Notes: a model not told the origin generated them from the sequence alone. 64,000 nt of DNA from Mycobacterium sp. ITM-2016-00317 (GCF_002968295.1 NZ_CP134399.1:248001-312000), one strand, 5' to 3'. Numbered from the stretch's first letter, positions 41,758-51,565 are shown. Translations and numbers: made by a program.

Positions 41758-43959
41758 TCAGCGCAGCAGCGGGTCCCGGGGTAATCCGAGGATTCGCTCG
41801 GCGATGGTGTTCCTGGTGATCTCCGAGGTCCCGCCTGCGATCGTCATGGCCCGGTTGCCCAGATAGCTGCGGGTCAGTTGCGGGTTCTGCCCGGTCACCG
41901 CGGCCGCACCCGCCAGTTCGACGGCGAGCTCGGTGAGTCGCTGACCGGACTCGGCGACCAGCAGTTTGGTCACGTTGCCCTCCGGCCCGGGCTCGGCACC
42001 GCCGATCGCCCGGGTGGCCCGGCGAAGGTTCAGCAGCCGCAGGGTGTGCAGCTCGGCGATCACCTCGCCCGCCTGCCGGACGTATCCCGCCGAGCTCTCC
42101 GGCGCGCCGTCGAGCAGCTCGACGAGGTCGTCGGCGGTGGTGCCGGTGGGCCCGCCGGATCCGCCTCCGATGGAGATCCGCTCGTTGCCCAGCGTCGCGC
42201 GCGCGACCAGCCAGCCCCTGTTCACGTCCCCGACGACGTCGGCGTCCGGGACGAACACGTCGTCGAAGAACACCTCGTTGAAGTGCGAGTCGCCGGTCAG
42301 TCCGCGCAGCGGGTTGACCGTGACACCGTCGGCGGTCATGTCGATCGCCATCATCGTCACCCCGGCGTGTTTGGCGGCGTCCGGATCGGTGCGCACCGTG
42401 GCCAGACCCCATTGGCACAGGTGCGCCAGGCTGGTCCACACCTTCTGTCCGGTGACCCGCCAGCCGCCGTCGACCTTGCGCGCCGACGTGCGCACCGCCG
42501 CGGCGTCCGAACCGGCGCCCGGCTCGGAGAACAACTGACACCACATCACCTGACCGCGCAGCACCGGTTCCACCCAGCGTTCCCGCTGCTCCTCGGTGCC
42601 GGCCTGGGCGATCGTCAGCGCCACCCAACCGGTGATCCCCATGTCGGGGCGCTCGACGTCGGCGAACTCCTCTTCCACCACCAGTTGTTCGAGCACGTCG
42701 GCGCCGCGGCCCCACGGCCGCGGCCAGTGCGGCACCAGATATCCGGAGTCGACGAGGCGGTCCCGCCGCCGGTCGGCGGGCAGCGACCGGATCTCCGCCG
42801 CCGCCTCCCTGGCCGCGCTGCGGTACCTCTCGGAGTCGGTCGGCAACGCGAACGACGCCCCGCGGGCCAGGCCGCGGCGCTGCGCGTCGACCACGTCGAG
42901 CACCGGGTCGGCGCCACCGGCGGCCAGCGCCGCCAGGGTGCGGGCCCGGCGTAGATAGAGGTGCGCGTCGTGCTCCCAGGTGAACCCGATACCACCGTGG
43001 AGCTGAATATTGGTCTGCGCGTTGAACACCTGGGCCCGGTTGGCCAGGGTGGCAGCCACCGCGCCGGCGAACCACGCGCCGGCCAGATCCTCGGCGCGGG
43101 CGGCGTCCCAGGTCGCGGCGGTCGCGGCCTCGGCGTGCACCAGCATGTCGGCGGCGTGGTGCTTGACGGCCTGGAAGGTGCCGATCGTGCGGCCGAACTG
43201 TTCTCGCACCTTGGCGTATTCCACGGCCATGTCCAGCGCCGCCCAGCTGACGCCGACGGCCTCGGCCGCGGTCAGGATGCGCCACACCGTCCTCGCATCG
43301 CGCGCGGCCCCGCGCAGCACCCGGTCCTCGGCCACCTGCAGTCCGCCCAGCGACACGCTCCCGATGCGGCGGGTGGTGTCCAGGCTGTCCAGCGGGGTGA
43401 CCGCGGCGTCTCCGGCCTCGACGAGCACCACGTCGTCGCCGCTGACCAGGACAAACAGCGCAGCATCGGGCGCGCCGAGCACCGCCGGGCTCTGCCCGGC
43501 CACCGTCAGGTCGTCACCCGCTCCGACGCTGCCCACCCCACCCCTGCCCACCGTAAGGTCGCCCGACACGCCGAGCGCCGCAATCGTCGTCCCGGCGACC
43601 AGACCCGGCAGCAGTGCGGCGCGCACCGGGTCCGGCGCACACCGGTCGATCACCACCGCGGCCGCCGCCGAGGCCAGGAACGGGCCGGGCGCGAGCCGGC
43701 AGCCGAGACATTCGACCACGACCGCGAGCTCGGCCAGCCCGAAACCCGACCCGCCGACGTCCTCGGGCAACGCCAGCCCGGTCCAACCGAGTTCGGTTGC
43801 CGCCGACCAGATGTCAGCCGGTCCGGGGTCGCCGCCGTCGAGGGTCGCACGGGCCTTTGCCGGCGTCTGCAGCCGCGCGAGCTGGCCGGACACCGCCGCG
43901 GCGAGGTCCTGGTGGTCGTCGGTGATGGCGAGCCTGGACGCGGGTGCGGTCTTACTCAC
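41758..43959 (-). CDS. Two-domain (fused) acyl-CoA dehydrogenase
   Basis: 733 residues: two ACAD modules in tandem. Module 1 (about 1-360) has EYAKVREQFGRTIGTFQAVKHHAADM and IQLHGGIGFTWEHDAHLYLRRA. Module 2 (about 380-733) has FSEPGAGSDAAAVRTSA, GQKVWTSLAHLCQWGLA, NERISIGGG and IAGGTSEITRNTIAERILGLPRDP. In module 2 the usual E-G-T base is G-G-T. M. tuberculosis FadE6 and FadE34 are single chains of similar length, used for sterol side-chain or branched acyl-CoAs. Substrate unknown. GTG start; leads the short operon with lipW. Confidence 0.85.
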   Translation of the reverse strand: MSKTAPASRLAITDDHQDLAAAVSGQLARLQTPAKARATLDGGDPGPADIWSAATELGWTGLALPEDVGGSGFGLAELAVVVECLGCRLAPGPFLASAAAAVVIDRCAPDPVRAALLPGLVAGTTIAALGVSGDLTVGRGGVGSVGAGDDLTVAGQSPAVLGAPDAALFVLVSGDDVVLVEAGDAAVTPLDSLDTTRRIGSVSLGGLQVAEDRVLRGAARDARTVWRILTAAEAVGVSWAALDMAVEYAKVREQFGRTIGTFQAVKHHAADMLVHAEAATAATWDAARAEDLAGAWFAGAVAATLANRAQVFNAQTNIQLHGGIGFTWEHDAHLYLRRARTLAALAAGGADPVLDVVDAQRRGLARGASFALPTDSERYRSAAREAAAEIRSLPADRRRDRLVDSGYLVPHWPRPWGRGADVLEQLVVEEEFADVERPDMGITGWVALTIAQAGTEEQRERWVEPVLRGQVMWCQLFSEPGAGSDAAAVRTSARKVDGGWRVTGQKVWTSLAHLCQWGLATVRTDPDAAKHAGVTMMAIDMTADGVTVNPLRGLTGDSHFNEVFFDDVFVPDADVVGDVNRGWLVARATLGNERISIGGGSGGPTGTTADDLVELLDGAPESSAGYVRQAGEVIAELHTLRLLNLRRATRAIGGAEPGPEGNVTKLLVAESGQRLTELAVELAGAAAVTGQNPQLTRSYLGNRAMTIAGGTSEITRNTIAERILGLPRDPLLR

Positions 43960-44125
43960 GGATGGGCCTCACTGCTGAAGTTGACGGTCGGCAACCGACG
44001 TTAGCGCGCGTCACAGGCGTCACGAAGCTGTGACGACAGTCACAATTCGGACACGACGAAAACATGGGTAGACAACTTCGCTGAGAGTGTCGTTTCGATT
44101 ACCTACTCGGGGGTACGCTCGCGAA

Positions 44126-45349
44126 ATGACGGAACGGCCGGACATCCGGTATCCCGGGCCTACTCTGACCACGCGCTTGAAGTGGTTGCTGAATGCGGGG
44201 CCTTCCGACTACATGCTGGCGATGAGCGTGGCCTCGGCGTCGCTGCCCGTGATCGGGAAACATCTTGAGCCCCTTGGCGCTCTGACCGCCGCCGGGATCT
44301 GGGGCACCCGGCACGCCCCGGACTTCGTCGGCGCGCTGGCGAAGTCGCTGGTAACGCCCAACGACGCCGAGAAGAAGCAACAGGAACGGGACTGCACCAA
44401 CGCGGTCACCGAGGCGGCGCTGCGGGGGGTGGTCGGGGCCAAGGATCTGGAGATCGAATGGCCGGTCGCCGAGCGCACGCCGCCGGTCTGGAAGATGCGC
44501 GAGCACCGGCGCCACGTGCACCGGTCCTCGGTGCGCTACGGCCCGCGCCCCACCCAACTCCTCGACGTGTGGCGCCGCGACGACCTCCCCGCCCAGCCTG
44601 CACCGGTGATGATCTTCGTGCCCGGCGGGGCCTGGGTGCACGGCAGCCGGATGCTGCAGGGCTATGCGCTGATGTCCCATCTGGCCGAGAAGGGCTGGGT
44701 GTGCCTGTCCATCGACTACCGGGTGGCCCCGCACAATCCGTGGCCGGCGCACATCGCCGACGTGAAGACCGCGATCGCGTGGGCGCGCGCCAACGTCGAC
44801 CGATTCGGTGGCGACCGCAACTTCGTGGCGATCGCCGGAACCTCTGCCGGCGGGCATCTCGCGGCGCTGGCCGGCCTCACCGCCAACGACCCGGAGCTGC
44901 AAGGGGAACTGCCCGAGGGCTCGGACACGTCCGTCGACGCGGTCATCGGGATCTACGGCCGCTACGACTGGGAGGACAAGTCGACGGTCGAGCGGGTGCG
45001 CTTCATGGACTTCCTGGAACGGGTCGTGGTGAAACGCAAGTTCGACAAGCATCCCGACGTGTACCGCAACGCGTCGCCGATGGCCCGCGTGCATCCCGAG
45101 GCGCCGCCGTTCCTGGTCGTCCACGGCACCGGGGACAGCGTGATCCCGGTGGCCCAGGCGCAGAGCTTCGTCGAACGGCTGCGCGGCGTATCGCGTTCGG
45201 TGGTCGGATACGTCGAGCTGCCCGGCGCCGGGCACGGCTTCGACATGACCGACGGTGCCCGCACCGGAGCCGCCTCGACGGCAATCGGCCTGTTTCTCAA
45301 CCACATTCACCGAAACCGGAGCCTCATCGGAGCTAAAGAGGTTATATAG
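44126..45349 (+). CDS. lipC: Carboxylesterase LipC-like alpha/beta hydrolase
   Basis: 407 residues, near M. tuberculosis LipC (Rv0220, 403). HSL-like pattern with the oxyanion segment FVPGGAWVHGS (PGG instead of HGG), nucleophile AIAGTSAGGHLAALAG, Asp in HGTGDSVIP and His in PGAGHGFDMTDG. The N-terminal 100 residues include a hydrophobic stretch. LipC in M. tuberculosis is a cell-surface esterase active on short chains. ATG 44126 chosen over the GTG 39 bp upstream. It precedes a wax-ester synthase gene by 23 bp on the same strand, as Rv0220-Rv0221. Confidence 0.9.
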   Translation: MTERPDIRYPGPTLTTRLKWLLNAGPSDYMLAMSVASASLPVIGKHLEPLGALTAAGIWGTRHAPDFVGALAKSLVTPNDAEKKQQERDCTNAVTEAALRGVVGAKDLEIEWPVAERTPPVWKMREHRRHVHRSSVRYGPRPTQLLDVWRRDDLPAQPAPVMIFVPGGAWVHGSRMLQGYALMSHLAEKGWVCLSIDYRVAPHNPWPAHIADVKTAIAWARANVDRFGGDRNFVAIAGTSAGGHLAALAGLTANDPELQGELPEGSDTSVDAVIGIYGRYDWEDKSTVERVRFMDFLERVVVKRKFDKHPDVYRNASPMARVHPEAPPFLVVHGTGDSVIPVAQAQSFVERLRGVSRSVVGYVELPGAGHGFDMTDGARTGAASTAIGLFLNHIHRNRSLIGAKEVI

Positions 45350-45372
45350 TCACCTCCGGTGCGGAAGGTGGC

Positions 45373-46793
45373 GTGTTGAAGAGGCTTCGTGGCTGGGACG
45401 CTGTGCTGCTGTACAGCGAGACGCCGAACGTTCACATGCACACGCTCAAACTGGCGGTGATCGAACTCGACGATCTCGGCGGCGCGACGTTCGGCGTGGA
45501 GGAGCTGCGCAAGGTCATCCACGGCCGGCTCTACAAGCTGGACCCGTTCCGCTACGAGCTGGTCGACATCCCGTTCCAGTTCCACCACCCGATGTGGCGG
45601 GAGAACGCCGAGGTCGACCTCGACTATCACGTGCGGTCCTGCCGCGTCGACGCCCCCGGCGGCCGCCGGGAACTCGACGAGGCGGTCGGCCGGATCGCCA
45701 GCACGCCGTTGGACCGCAGCCGTCCGCTGTGGGAGATGTACCTGATCGAGGGCCTGGCCGGCGGTCGCATCGCGGTGCTCGGCAAGATCCACCACGCGCT
45801 GGCCGACGGGGTCGCCTCGGCGAACCTGTTGGCGCGCGGCATGGATCTGCAGGACGCCCCGCAGTCAGAACGAGATTCGTACGCCACCGATCCCGCCCCC
45901 ACCCGCGGCGAGCTGGTGCGGACCGCGTTCGCCGACCACATGCGCCAGATCGGCAAGCTGCCGAGCGTGATGCGCTACACGGCCCAGGGTGTGCGCCGGG
46001 TGCAGCGCAGCCCGCGGAAACTGTCCCCGAAGCTGACGATGCCCTTCACCCCACCGCCGTCGTTCATGAACCACATGGTCGACGCGACGCGGAAGTTCGC
46101 CACGGCCACCCTCTCGCTCGCCGACGTCAAGCAGACCGGCAAGCAGCTGGACGCCACCATCAACGACATGGTGCTGGCGATGTCGGCCGGTGCACTGCGA
46201 AAGTTGTTGCTGCGCTACGACGGTCACGCGGATCATCCGCTGCTGGCGTCGGTGCCGGTCAGCTTCGACTTCTCCCGCGACCGAATCTCGGGCAACTTTT
46301 TCACCGGCGTGCTGGTCAGCCTGCCGGTGGACGTCGAGGATCCGGTGGAGCGGGTGCACGCCGCCCACGTCGCCGCGGCCGCGGGCAAGGAGAGCAACAA
46401 CCTGATCGGTCCGGAGCTGATCAGCCGCTGGTCGGCGTACTTCCCGCCGGCCCCGCCCAGGCGATGTTCCGCTGGCTGTCGAACAAGGACGGCCAGAACA
46501 AGCTGATGAACCTGCCGATATCGAACGTGCCCGGCCCGCGCGAGCGGGCCCGCGTCGGCGGCGCGCTCGTCACCGAGATCTACTCGGTGGGCCCCCTCAC
46601 CGCCGGTAGCGGTCTCAACATCACGGTGTGGAGTTACGTCGACCAGATCAACATCTCGGTGCTCTCGGACGGCAAGACACTCGAGGACCCGCACGAGCTC
46701 ACCGCGGCGATGCTCGACGAGTTTGTCGAGATCCGCCGCGCCGCAGGGCTTCCCGCCGAGCTGACGGTCGTCGAGTCCGCCATGGCCAACTAG
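45373..46793 (+). pseudogene. Wax ester synthase/diacylglycerol acyltransferase (WS/DGAT), apparent one-base frameshift
   Basis: Acyl-CoA-dependent triacylglycerol or wax-ester synthase, Rv0221-like. Frame 1 (45373-about 46455) gives LRGWDAVLLYSETPNVHMHTL, the active-site IHHALADGVAS (HHxxxDG) and ISGNFFTGVLVSLPVD, up to SAYFPPAP. The rest (QAMFRWLSNKDGQNKLMN, NLPISNVPGPRE, GLNITVWSYVDQINISVLSD) is in another frame and ends at 46793. One missing base in CCCCGCCC (46451-46458) would restore about 473 residues. Every other part is conserved, so an assembly deletion is more likely than real decay. GTG start, GGAAGG upstream. Confidence 0.88.
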
Positions 46794-47191
46794 CCGCCGG
46801 CTCTCACTACTCGCCGTGGTTGCTTTCCGGGTGACTCGTTCGCGAAATCCGGCTCCTGGCACGCGATTTCGGTGACGAGTGGGGTGGCGGCGACCCGCCC
46901 GCGGTACCTGGCCAGGTACCGCTCGGCCGCCCGCCGGTCGGTATCACCGCGGATCGGGTCGAACCCCAGCGTGATGTCGCTGTCCGGGTCGGCGGTGGCC
47001 ATCTGTCGGCTGCGCAGGACGAAGCAGGACACCGCGAGTCCGAAGCTCACGATCATCGCGACGGCGAACCACGGCGCGAGGCTGCTGCCCAACGCCAGCG
47101 CCGCAGTCGTCGACCCCAGGAACAGGAAGCCGAGCAGGGTCAGCAGGTAGCCGAAGATCGGCAGTGGGGCGTTGTTGAACGATCTACGCAT
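46790..47191 (-). CDS. Small two-helix membrane protein
   Basis: 133 residues: two hydrophobic helices (about 13-33 and 38-60), then a polar C-terminal half with TLGFDPIRGDTDRRAAERYLARYRG. Not recognised; homologous small membrane proteins occur beside lipases in mycobacteria. ATG 47191 with GAGGAG 8 nt upstream. The promoter is shared with a divergent TetR gene over a perfect 20-bp palindrome. Its last 4 bp overlap the WS/DGAT end. Confidence 0.7.
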   Translation of the reverse strand: MRRSFNNAPLPIFGYLLTLLGFLFLGSTTAALALGSSLAPWFAVAMIVSFGLAVSCFVLRSRQMATADPDSDITLGFDPIRGDTDRRAAERYLARYRGRVAATPLVTEIACQEPDFANESPGKQPRRVVRAGG

Positions 47192-47209
47192 GTGAACATC
47201 TCCTCTTCA

Positions 47210-47229
47210 CTACGCTACGCGTAGCGTAG
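47210..47229. promoter_or_regulatory. Perfect 20-bp palindrome, candidate TetR operator
   Basis: CTACGCTACG followed by its exact reverse complement CGTAGCGTAG, between the divergent small membrane protein and TetR genes. A further GTAGCG half-site at about 47243-47248 lies next to the TetR start. Confidence 0.75.
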
Positions 47230-47250
47230 CGATACAGCCAGTGTAGCGTT

Positions 47251-47832
47251 TTGGGTGTGGTTCAGCCAGGACGAGACGCGGCGGACAAGACCGACGAGGT
47301 CGGCGCGCGGATACTGGCCGCGGCCCTGGAGCTGCTGCGGGCCCGCGGCCCGCGGGCGGTGACGATGCAGGCCGTCGTCGAGGCCACCGGGATCGCCAAG
47401 ACCACGATCTACCGCAGGCATCAGAACCGGCGCGCGCTGCTCACCGCCGCGCTGGCGACGCTGGGGGAGCGACCGTCGGTGCCGCCGGACTCCACCCGCG
47501 AGCAGCGCATCCAGTGGGTCGTCTCGCAGTCGGTCGACGTCATCGCCGACGGGATCGGCGCCGGTGGTTTCGCTGCGCTGCTCACCGGGGAGGACCCGGA
47601 GTTCAGCGCCGCGTTCCGGGACATCCTGGGGGCCTACCGCCGTCAGGCGATGGACGCGCTACAGGTCGACCGGATTACTGCCCACCCGCCCCCCGACGGC
47701 TTCGCCGACACGCTGATCGACATGATCGTCGGCAGCTACGTCGCCGAGCTGGCTCGCGCGGACTCGATCAGCGACGACTGGCACACCCGGATCGCGTCGG
47801 CGGTCGGCGCACTGTTGGCTGCGCAGACCTAG
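47251..47832 (+). CDS. TetR-family transcriptional regulator
   Basis: 193 residues. HTH region RILAAALELLRARGPRAVTMQAVVEATGIAKTTIYRRHQNRRALL and a C-terminal TetR_C domain. TTG 47251 or GTG 47257 could start it. A TAGCGT -10-like box at 47244-47249 would make a leaderless GTG 47257 transcript. It probably represses itself and the divergent membrane gene through the 20-bp palindrome. Confidence 0.85.
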   Translation: MGVVQPGRDAADKTDEVGARILAAALELLRARGPRAVTMQAVVEATGIAKTTIYRRHQNRRALLTAALATLGERPSVPPDSTREQRIQWVVSQSVDVIADGIGAGGFAALLTGEDPEFSAAFRDILGAYRRQAMDALQVDRITAHPPPDGFADTLIDMIVGSYVAELARADSISDDWHTRIASAVGALLAAQT

Positions 47833-49067
47833 CCGGCCTTCTCGGCCGCCTGCCGGGTGGCCATCACCCAGGACAGGAACTCCTCGACCGCCTGAGCGGT
47901 GTAGTGCGCGCGCGGCGAACCGTAGTAGAAGTCGAAAGCGTGCTGGGCGTGCGGGATCTCGGCGTACACCACCGGCGAGGTGGACACCTCGCGCAGCGCC
48001 TCGGCGAACTCCCGACCCTCCGGTACCGGGATGATCGAGTCGTCCTGCCCGTGCAGGATGAAGAACGGCGGTGCGTCGGCCCGCAGCCGGTAACTCGGCG
48101 ACGCATCGACATAGATCTGGCGGTTCCGGGTGATCGGCTTCTTGACCACGAACTTCTGCAGGAACGCGATGAACTCCTTGCGCCCGCTGCCCTTCCCGGA
48201 CACCCAGTCGTAGCGACCGTAGATCGGCACCGCGGCCACCACCGAGGTGTCGGCGTCCTCGAACCCCGGCTGCAGCCGCGGGTCGTCGGCGGTCAGCGCC
48301 GCCAGTGAGGACAGATGGCCACCGGCGGAGCCGCCGCTGATCGCGACGAAGTCCGGATCGCCGCCGTACTCGGCGATGTGCTCCTTGATCCACGCCAGCG
48401 CGCGCTTGACGTCGACGATGTGATCGGGCCAGGTGTTGCGCGGGCTGACCCGGTAGTCGATCGACACGCAGATCCATCCGTGGTCGGCAAGGTGGCTCAG
48501 CATCGGGTAGGCCTGCGGACGGCGCATCCCGATCGCCCATGCACCGCCCGGAACCTGAAGCAACACAGGCGCTTTACCATCACGCGGCAGGTCCGCGCGG
48601 CGCCAGATGTCGGCCTTGTTGACCGGCAGCGGGCCGTACTGCACCACGCTCTCGACGTAGCGTCGGCGGATCACGTCGTTGGGGAAGACACCGATCAACC
48701 GGCGCCTGGACGGCCTGGCCTTGTCGGCGATCTGCTGGTAGTTCTCGCCGAGCGCCTCGCGCAGCGGATCCTCGAAGTACGGTTGCGAGCCGACGTTGCG
48801 GCGGTGGATCAGATACAGCAGCCCCCACGCGATCGCGGTGAGCGCCAAGGCGATCCGGCCGCGTGGCCCGCGGAAGTCGCCCCGGATGCCGCGGCGCACC
48901 GCATCGAGCATCGAACCTGCCATGTACAGCGGGGACATCTCCGAGGTCGGCCAACCGAACGCGAACACCGGGATGGTGGGGTAGCCGTCGCGCGCGAGCG
49001 GGCGGACGCCGTTGGCGGCGTTGAGCAGCTCGGCGACCGCGCGCAGCAGCGGCCGCGGCTTAGGCAT
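47829..49067 (-). CDS. lipO: Alpha/beta hydrolase, LipO-like
   Basis: 412 residues, paralogous to the LipC-type enzyme at 44126. Hydrophobic helix near residues 73-88 (membrane anchor), oxyanion-like QVPGGAWAIGMRRPQ, nucleophile AISGGSAGGHLSSLAAL, Asp in HGQDDSIIPV and His in IPHAQHAFDFYY. In M. tuberculosis lipO-fadD12-Rv1428c are neighbours, and the same trio occurs here (47829-51534), which supports the names. Last gene of that operon. Likely esterase on lipid substrates. Confidence 0.82.
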   Translation of the reverse strand: MPKPRPLLRAVAELLNAANGVRPLARDGYPTIPVFAFGWPTSEMSPLYMAGSMLDAVRRGIRGDFRGPRGRIALALTAIAWGLLYLIHRRNVGSQPYFEDPLREALGENYQQIADKARPSRRRLIGVFPNDVIRRRYVESVVQYGPLPVNKADIWRRADLPRDGKAPVLLQVPGGAWAIGMRRPQAYPMLSHLADHGWICVSIDYRVSPRNTWPDHIVDVKRALAWIKEHIAEYGGDPDFVAISGGSAGGHLSSLAALTADDPRLQPGFEDADTSVVAAVPIYGRYDWVSGKGSGRKEFIAFLQKFVVKKPITRNRQIYVDASPSYRLRADAPPFFILHGQDDSIIPVPEGREFAEALREVSTSPVVYAEIPHAQHAFDFYYGSPRAHYTAQAVEEFLSWVMATRQAAEKAG

Positions 49068-49069
49068 GA

Positions 49070-50719
49070 TCAGGCATTCTCGATGCGCTCCTGGAGGTCC
49101 TTGCGGGAGATCTTTCCGGTGACGCTGCGCGGCAGTTCATCGAGAACCCTGATCTCCCTTGGGACTTTGTAGCCGGCGAGGTTTTCGCGGACATGCTGCT
49201 TGAGTGTGTCGGGAGTAGCCGATGCGCCGCCGGTCAAAACCACGAACGCCTCAAGTCGCTGGCCGAACTTCTCGTCGTCGACCCCGAGCACCGTCGCCTC
49301 GGCCACCTCCGGGTGGGCGGCCAGCGTCTTCTCCACCTCGATCGGGTAGACGTTCTCGCCGCCCGAGACGATCATCTCGTCGTCGCGCCCGACCACGAAG
49401 AGCCGCCCGTCCGCGTCGAGGTAGCCGACGTCGCCCGAGGACATGAACCCCTCGTGGAAGGCTTTGTCCTTCCCAGTCGAACCCTCCGTGTAGCCGTCGA
49501 ACTGCGTCGAGTTGCGTACATAGATCCCGCCGACCTCACCGGTGGGCACCTCGCGGAACTCGGCGTCCAGGATCCGGATCTCGGTGCCCTCGGCGGGGCG
49601 GCCCGCGGTGTCGGGGGCGGCCCGCAGATCGCGCGGCGTCGCGGTGGCGATCATGCCGGCCTCGGTGGCGTTGTAGTTGTTGTAGATGACGTCGCCGAAC
49701 CGGTCCATGAACCCGATGACCACGTCGGGGCGCATCCGTGAACCGGAGGCGGCCGCGAATCTCAGTGAGCGTCCGCTGTATTTGTCGAGCACCTCGACGG
49801 GCAGGTCCATGATCCGGTCGAACATCACCGGCACCACGCACAGCCCGGTGGCCCGGTGCTTGTCGACGAGCTCCAGGGTCGCTTCGGGATCGAACTTGCG
49901 GCGGGTGATGATCGTGCACGACATCGACGCGGCGAACGCCAGCTGGGAGAAGCCCCACGCGTGGAACATCGGGGCGACGATCACGACAGGCTGCTCGGCG
50001 CGCCACGGGGTGCGATCCAGGATCGCCTTGAGCACGCTCGGGTCTCCACCGGAGTGCTTGGCGCCCTTGGGTGTTCCGGTGGTGCCGGAGGTCAGCAGGA
50101 TGACCCGGCTCTTGTCCAGCGAGCGCTTCGGCTCCTGTCCGCTGTGCCCGGCGATCAAGCCCTCGACCGTGAGCTGGTCGGTGGGGCCGTCGGTCCACGC
50201 GACGATGCGGGTGGTGTCGGGCCGCCCGGCCAGCGCCCGGTCGACGGTGTCGGTGAACTCCTCGTCGTAGACCACCGCGACGGAGCGTCCCTCGCCCTCG
50301 CGCTCCATCACCTCGGCCAGCGCCGGGCCGGCGAACGAGGTGTTGAGCAGCAGCACGTCGGCGCCGATCCGGTGGGCCGCGATCAGCGCGTCGACGAACC
50401 CGCGGTGGTTGCGCGACATCAGCGCGATCACCTCGGGCTGGCCGCCGGGCAACGCCTGCAGGGCCGCGGCGAACGCGTCGGCGCGGCGGTCGATCTGGCG
50501 CCAGGTCAGGATTCCGAGCTCGTCGACCAGACCGGCCCGGTCCGGACAGCGCTGCGCCGCGGCGGCGAACCCGGACGTGATCGCCATGTTCTCGCGCTGC
50601 ATCGCGGTGGCGATGCGCAGGTACTTGTCGGGCCGCATCGGTGCGATGACGCCGGCGCGCGCCATCGTCGTGACCAGACCGAGGGCGTTGGTGATCGAGT
50701 CGGTGAATCCCATGGGCAC
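49070..50719 (-). CDS. fadD12: Fatty-acyl-CoA synthetase, FadD12-like
   Basis: 549 residues. ANL family: VILLTSGTTGTPKGAKHSG (P-loop), YNNYNATEAGMIA, FMSSGDVGYLDADGRLFVVGRDDEMIVSGGENVYP and the C-terminal SVTGKISRKDLQ with the catalytic Lys. Middle gene of the acyltransferase-fadD12-lipO operon, with 5-bp and 2-bp gaps. It would supply acyl-CoA to the acyltransferase encoded upstream. A KstR-type site lies before the first gene. Start GTG 50719 or ATG 50713. Confidence 0.85.
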   Translation of the reverse strand: MPMGFTDSITNALGLVTTMARAGVIAPMRPDKYLRIATAMQRENMAITSGFAAAAQRCPDRAGLVDELGILTWRQIDRRADAFAAALQALPGGQPEVIALMSRNHRGFVDALIAAHRIGADVLLLNTSFAGPALAEVMEREGEGRSVAVVYDEEFTDTVDRALAGRPDTTRIVAWTDGPTDQLTVEGLIAGHSGQEPKRSLDKSRVILLTSGTTGTPKGAKHSGGDPSVLKAILDRTPWRAEQPVVIVAPMFHAWGFSQLAFAASMSCTIITRRKFDPEATLELVDKHRATGLCVVPVMFDRIMDLPVEVLDKYSGRSLRFAAASGSRMRPDVVIGFMDRFGDVIYNNYNATEAGMIATATPRDLRAAPDTAGRPAEGTEIRILDAEFREVPTGEVGGIYVRNSTQFDGYTEGSTGKDKAFHEGFMSSGDVGYLDADGRLFVVGRDDEMIVSGGENVYPIEVEKTLAAHPEVAEATVLGVDDEKFGQRLEAFVVLTGGASATPDTLKQHVRENLAGYKVPREIRVLDELPRSVTGKISRKDLQERIENA

Positions 50720-50724
50720 CGGGC

Positions 50725-51534
50725 TCAGCCCAGGATGGGGAGTCGGCGCTCCCGGGCCAGATCGTCGAGCGCCCGCTGCATCACCCGCCGCACGTGCGCG
50801 TCGACCTCGTCGATGTCGGGGTTCTCGCCGAACTCCGCGACGATGTCGATCGGGGTCAGCGCCTGCATGGTGATCTTGGCCGGCAGCGGCACGTTCAGCG
50901 GCAGCACCACCGACAGCCCGAACGGGAAGCCGAACGACACCGGCAGGATCTTCGTGCGGAACGCCCGTGCCACCGGGCCCAGCGCCTTGGCGATCTCGGT
51001 GCCGCGGGACAGGAACAGCTGGCTCTCCTGGCCGCCGATGGCCACCGTCGGCACGATCGGCACCCCGGCGTTCAGCGCCGCCTTCACATAGCCGGTGCGT
51101 CCGGCGAAGTCGATCTTGTTCGCGGCCAGCGTCGGGCGGTAGACGTCGTAGTCACCGCCGGGGAACACCACCACGACGCCGCCGGAGCGCAGTGCCTCGT
51201 CGGCGTTGCGGTGGTTGGCCGGGATGAACCCGGTCTTCTTGAAGAAGGTGCCGGTGGGGCCGACCATCAGCATGTCGTGGCTGAGCGTGTAGACGGGCCG
51301 GTCGAAGCCGAACTTGTCGTAGAAGCCGCTGGCGAACACCGGCACGTCCATCGGGAACAGCCCGCCCGAGTGGTTGGAGACCACCAGCGCGCCGCCGTTC
51401 GGGAAGTCGTCCAGCCCGCGCACCTCGGCGCGGTGCCACCCCTTGAGGAACGGCTTGAGCAGACCCATGACCCGTTCGGTGAGAACCGGGTCCCATTTGG
51501 TCAGCTCGGACGTCTCGATGTCGGTCGCGCCCAC
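50725..51534 (-). CDS. Lysophospholipid/diacylglycerol acyltransferase-family protein, Rv1428c-like
   Basis: 269 residues. Acyltransferase motifs ALVVSNHSGGLFPMDVPVFA (NHSG block), VVVFPGGDYDVYRP (FPGG), GVPIVPTVAIGGQES and FPFGLSVVLPLNVPLPAK. Transfers acyl from acyl-CoA to a glycerol or lipid acceptor at the membrane. First gene of the operon, GTG start at 51534 only 18 bp from a perfect KstR consensus match at 51552-51565. Confidence 0.85.
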   Translation of the reverse strand: MGATDIETSELTKWDPVLTERVMGLLKPFLKGWHRAEVRGLDDFPNGGALVVSNHSGGLFPMDVPVFASGFYDKFGFDRPVYTLSHDMLMVGPTGTFFKKTGFIPANHRNADEALRSGGVVVVFPGGDYDVYRPTLAANKIDFAGRTGYVKAALNAGVPIVPTVAIGGQESQLFLSRGTEIAKALGPVARAFRTKILPVSFGFPFGLSVVLPLNVPLPAKITMQALTPIDIVAEFGENPDIDEVDAHVRRVMQRALDDLARERRLPILG

Positions 51535-51551
51535 GGGGCCCCCTCGATTAC

Positions 51552-51565
51552 TGGAACGTGTTCTA
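51552..51565. promoter_or_regulatory. KstR-type operator motif at the acyltransferase-fadD12-lipO promoter
   Basis: TGGAACGTGTTCTA fits TnnAACnnGTTnnA, the published binding consensus of KstR, the TetR repressor of cholesterol and lipid catabolism in mycobacteria, at every fixed position. It lies 18 bp before the GTG of the first gene. Confidence 0.55.
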
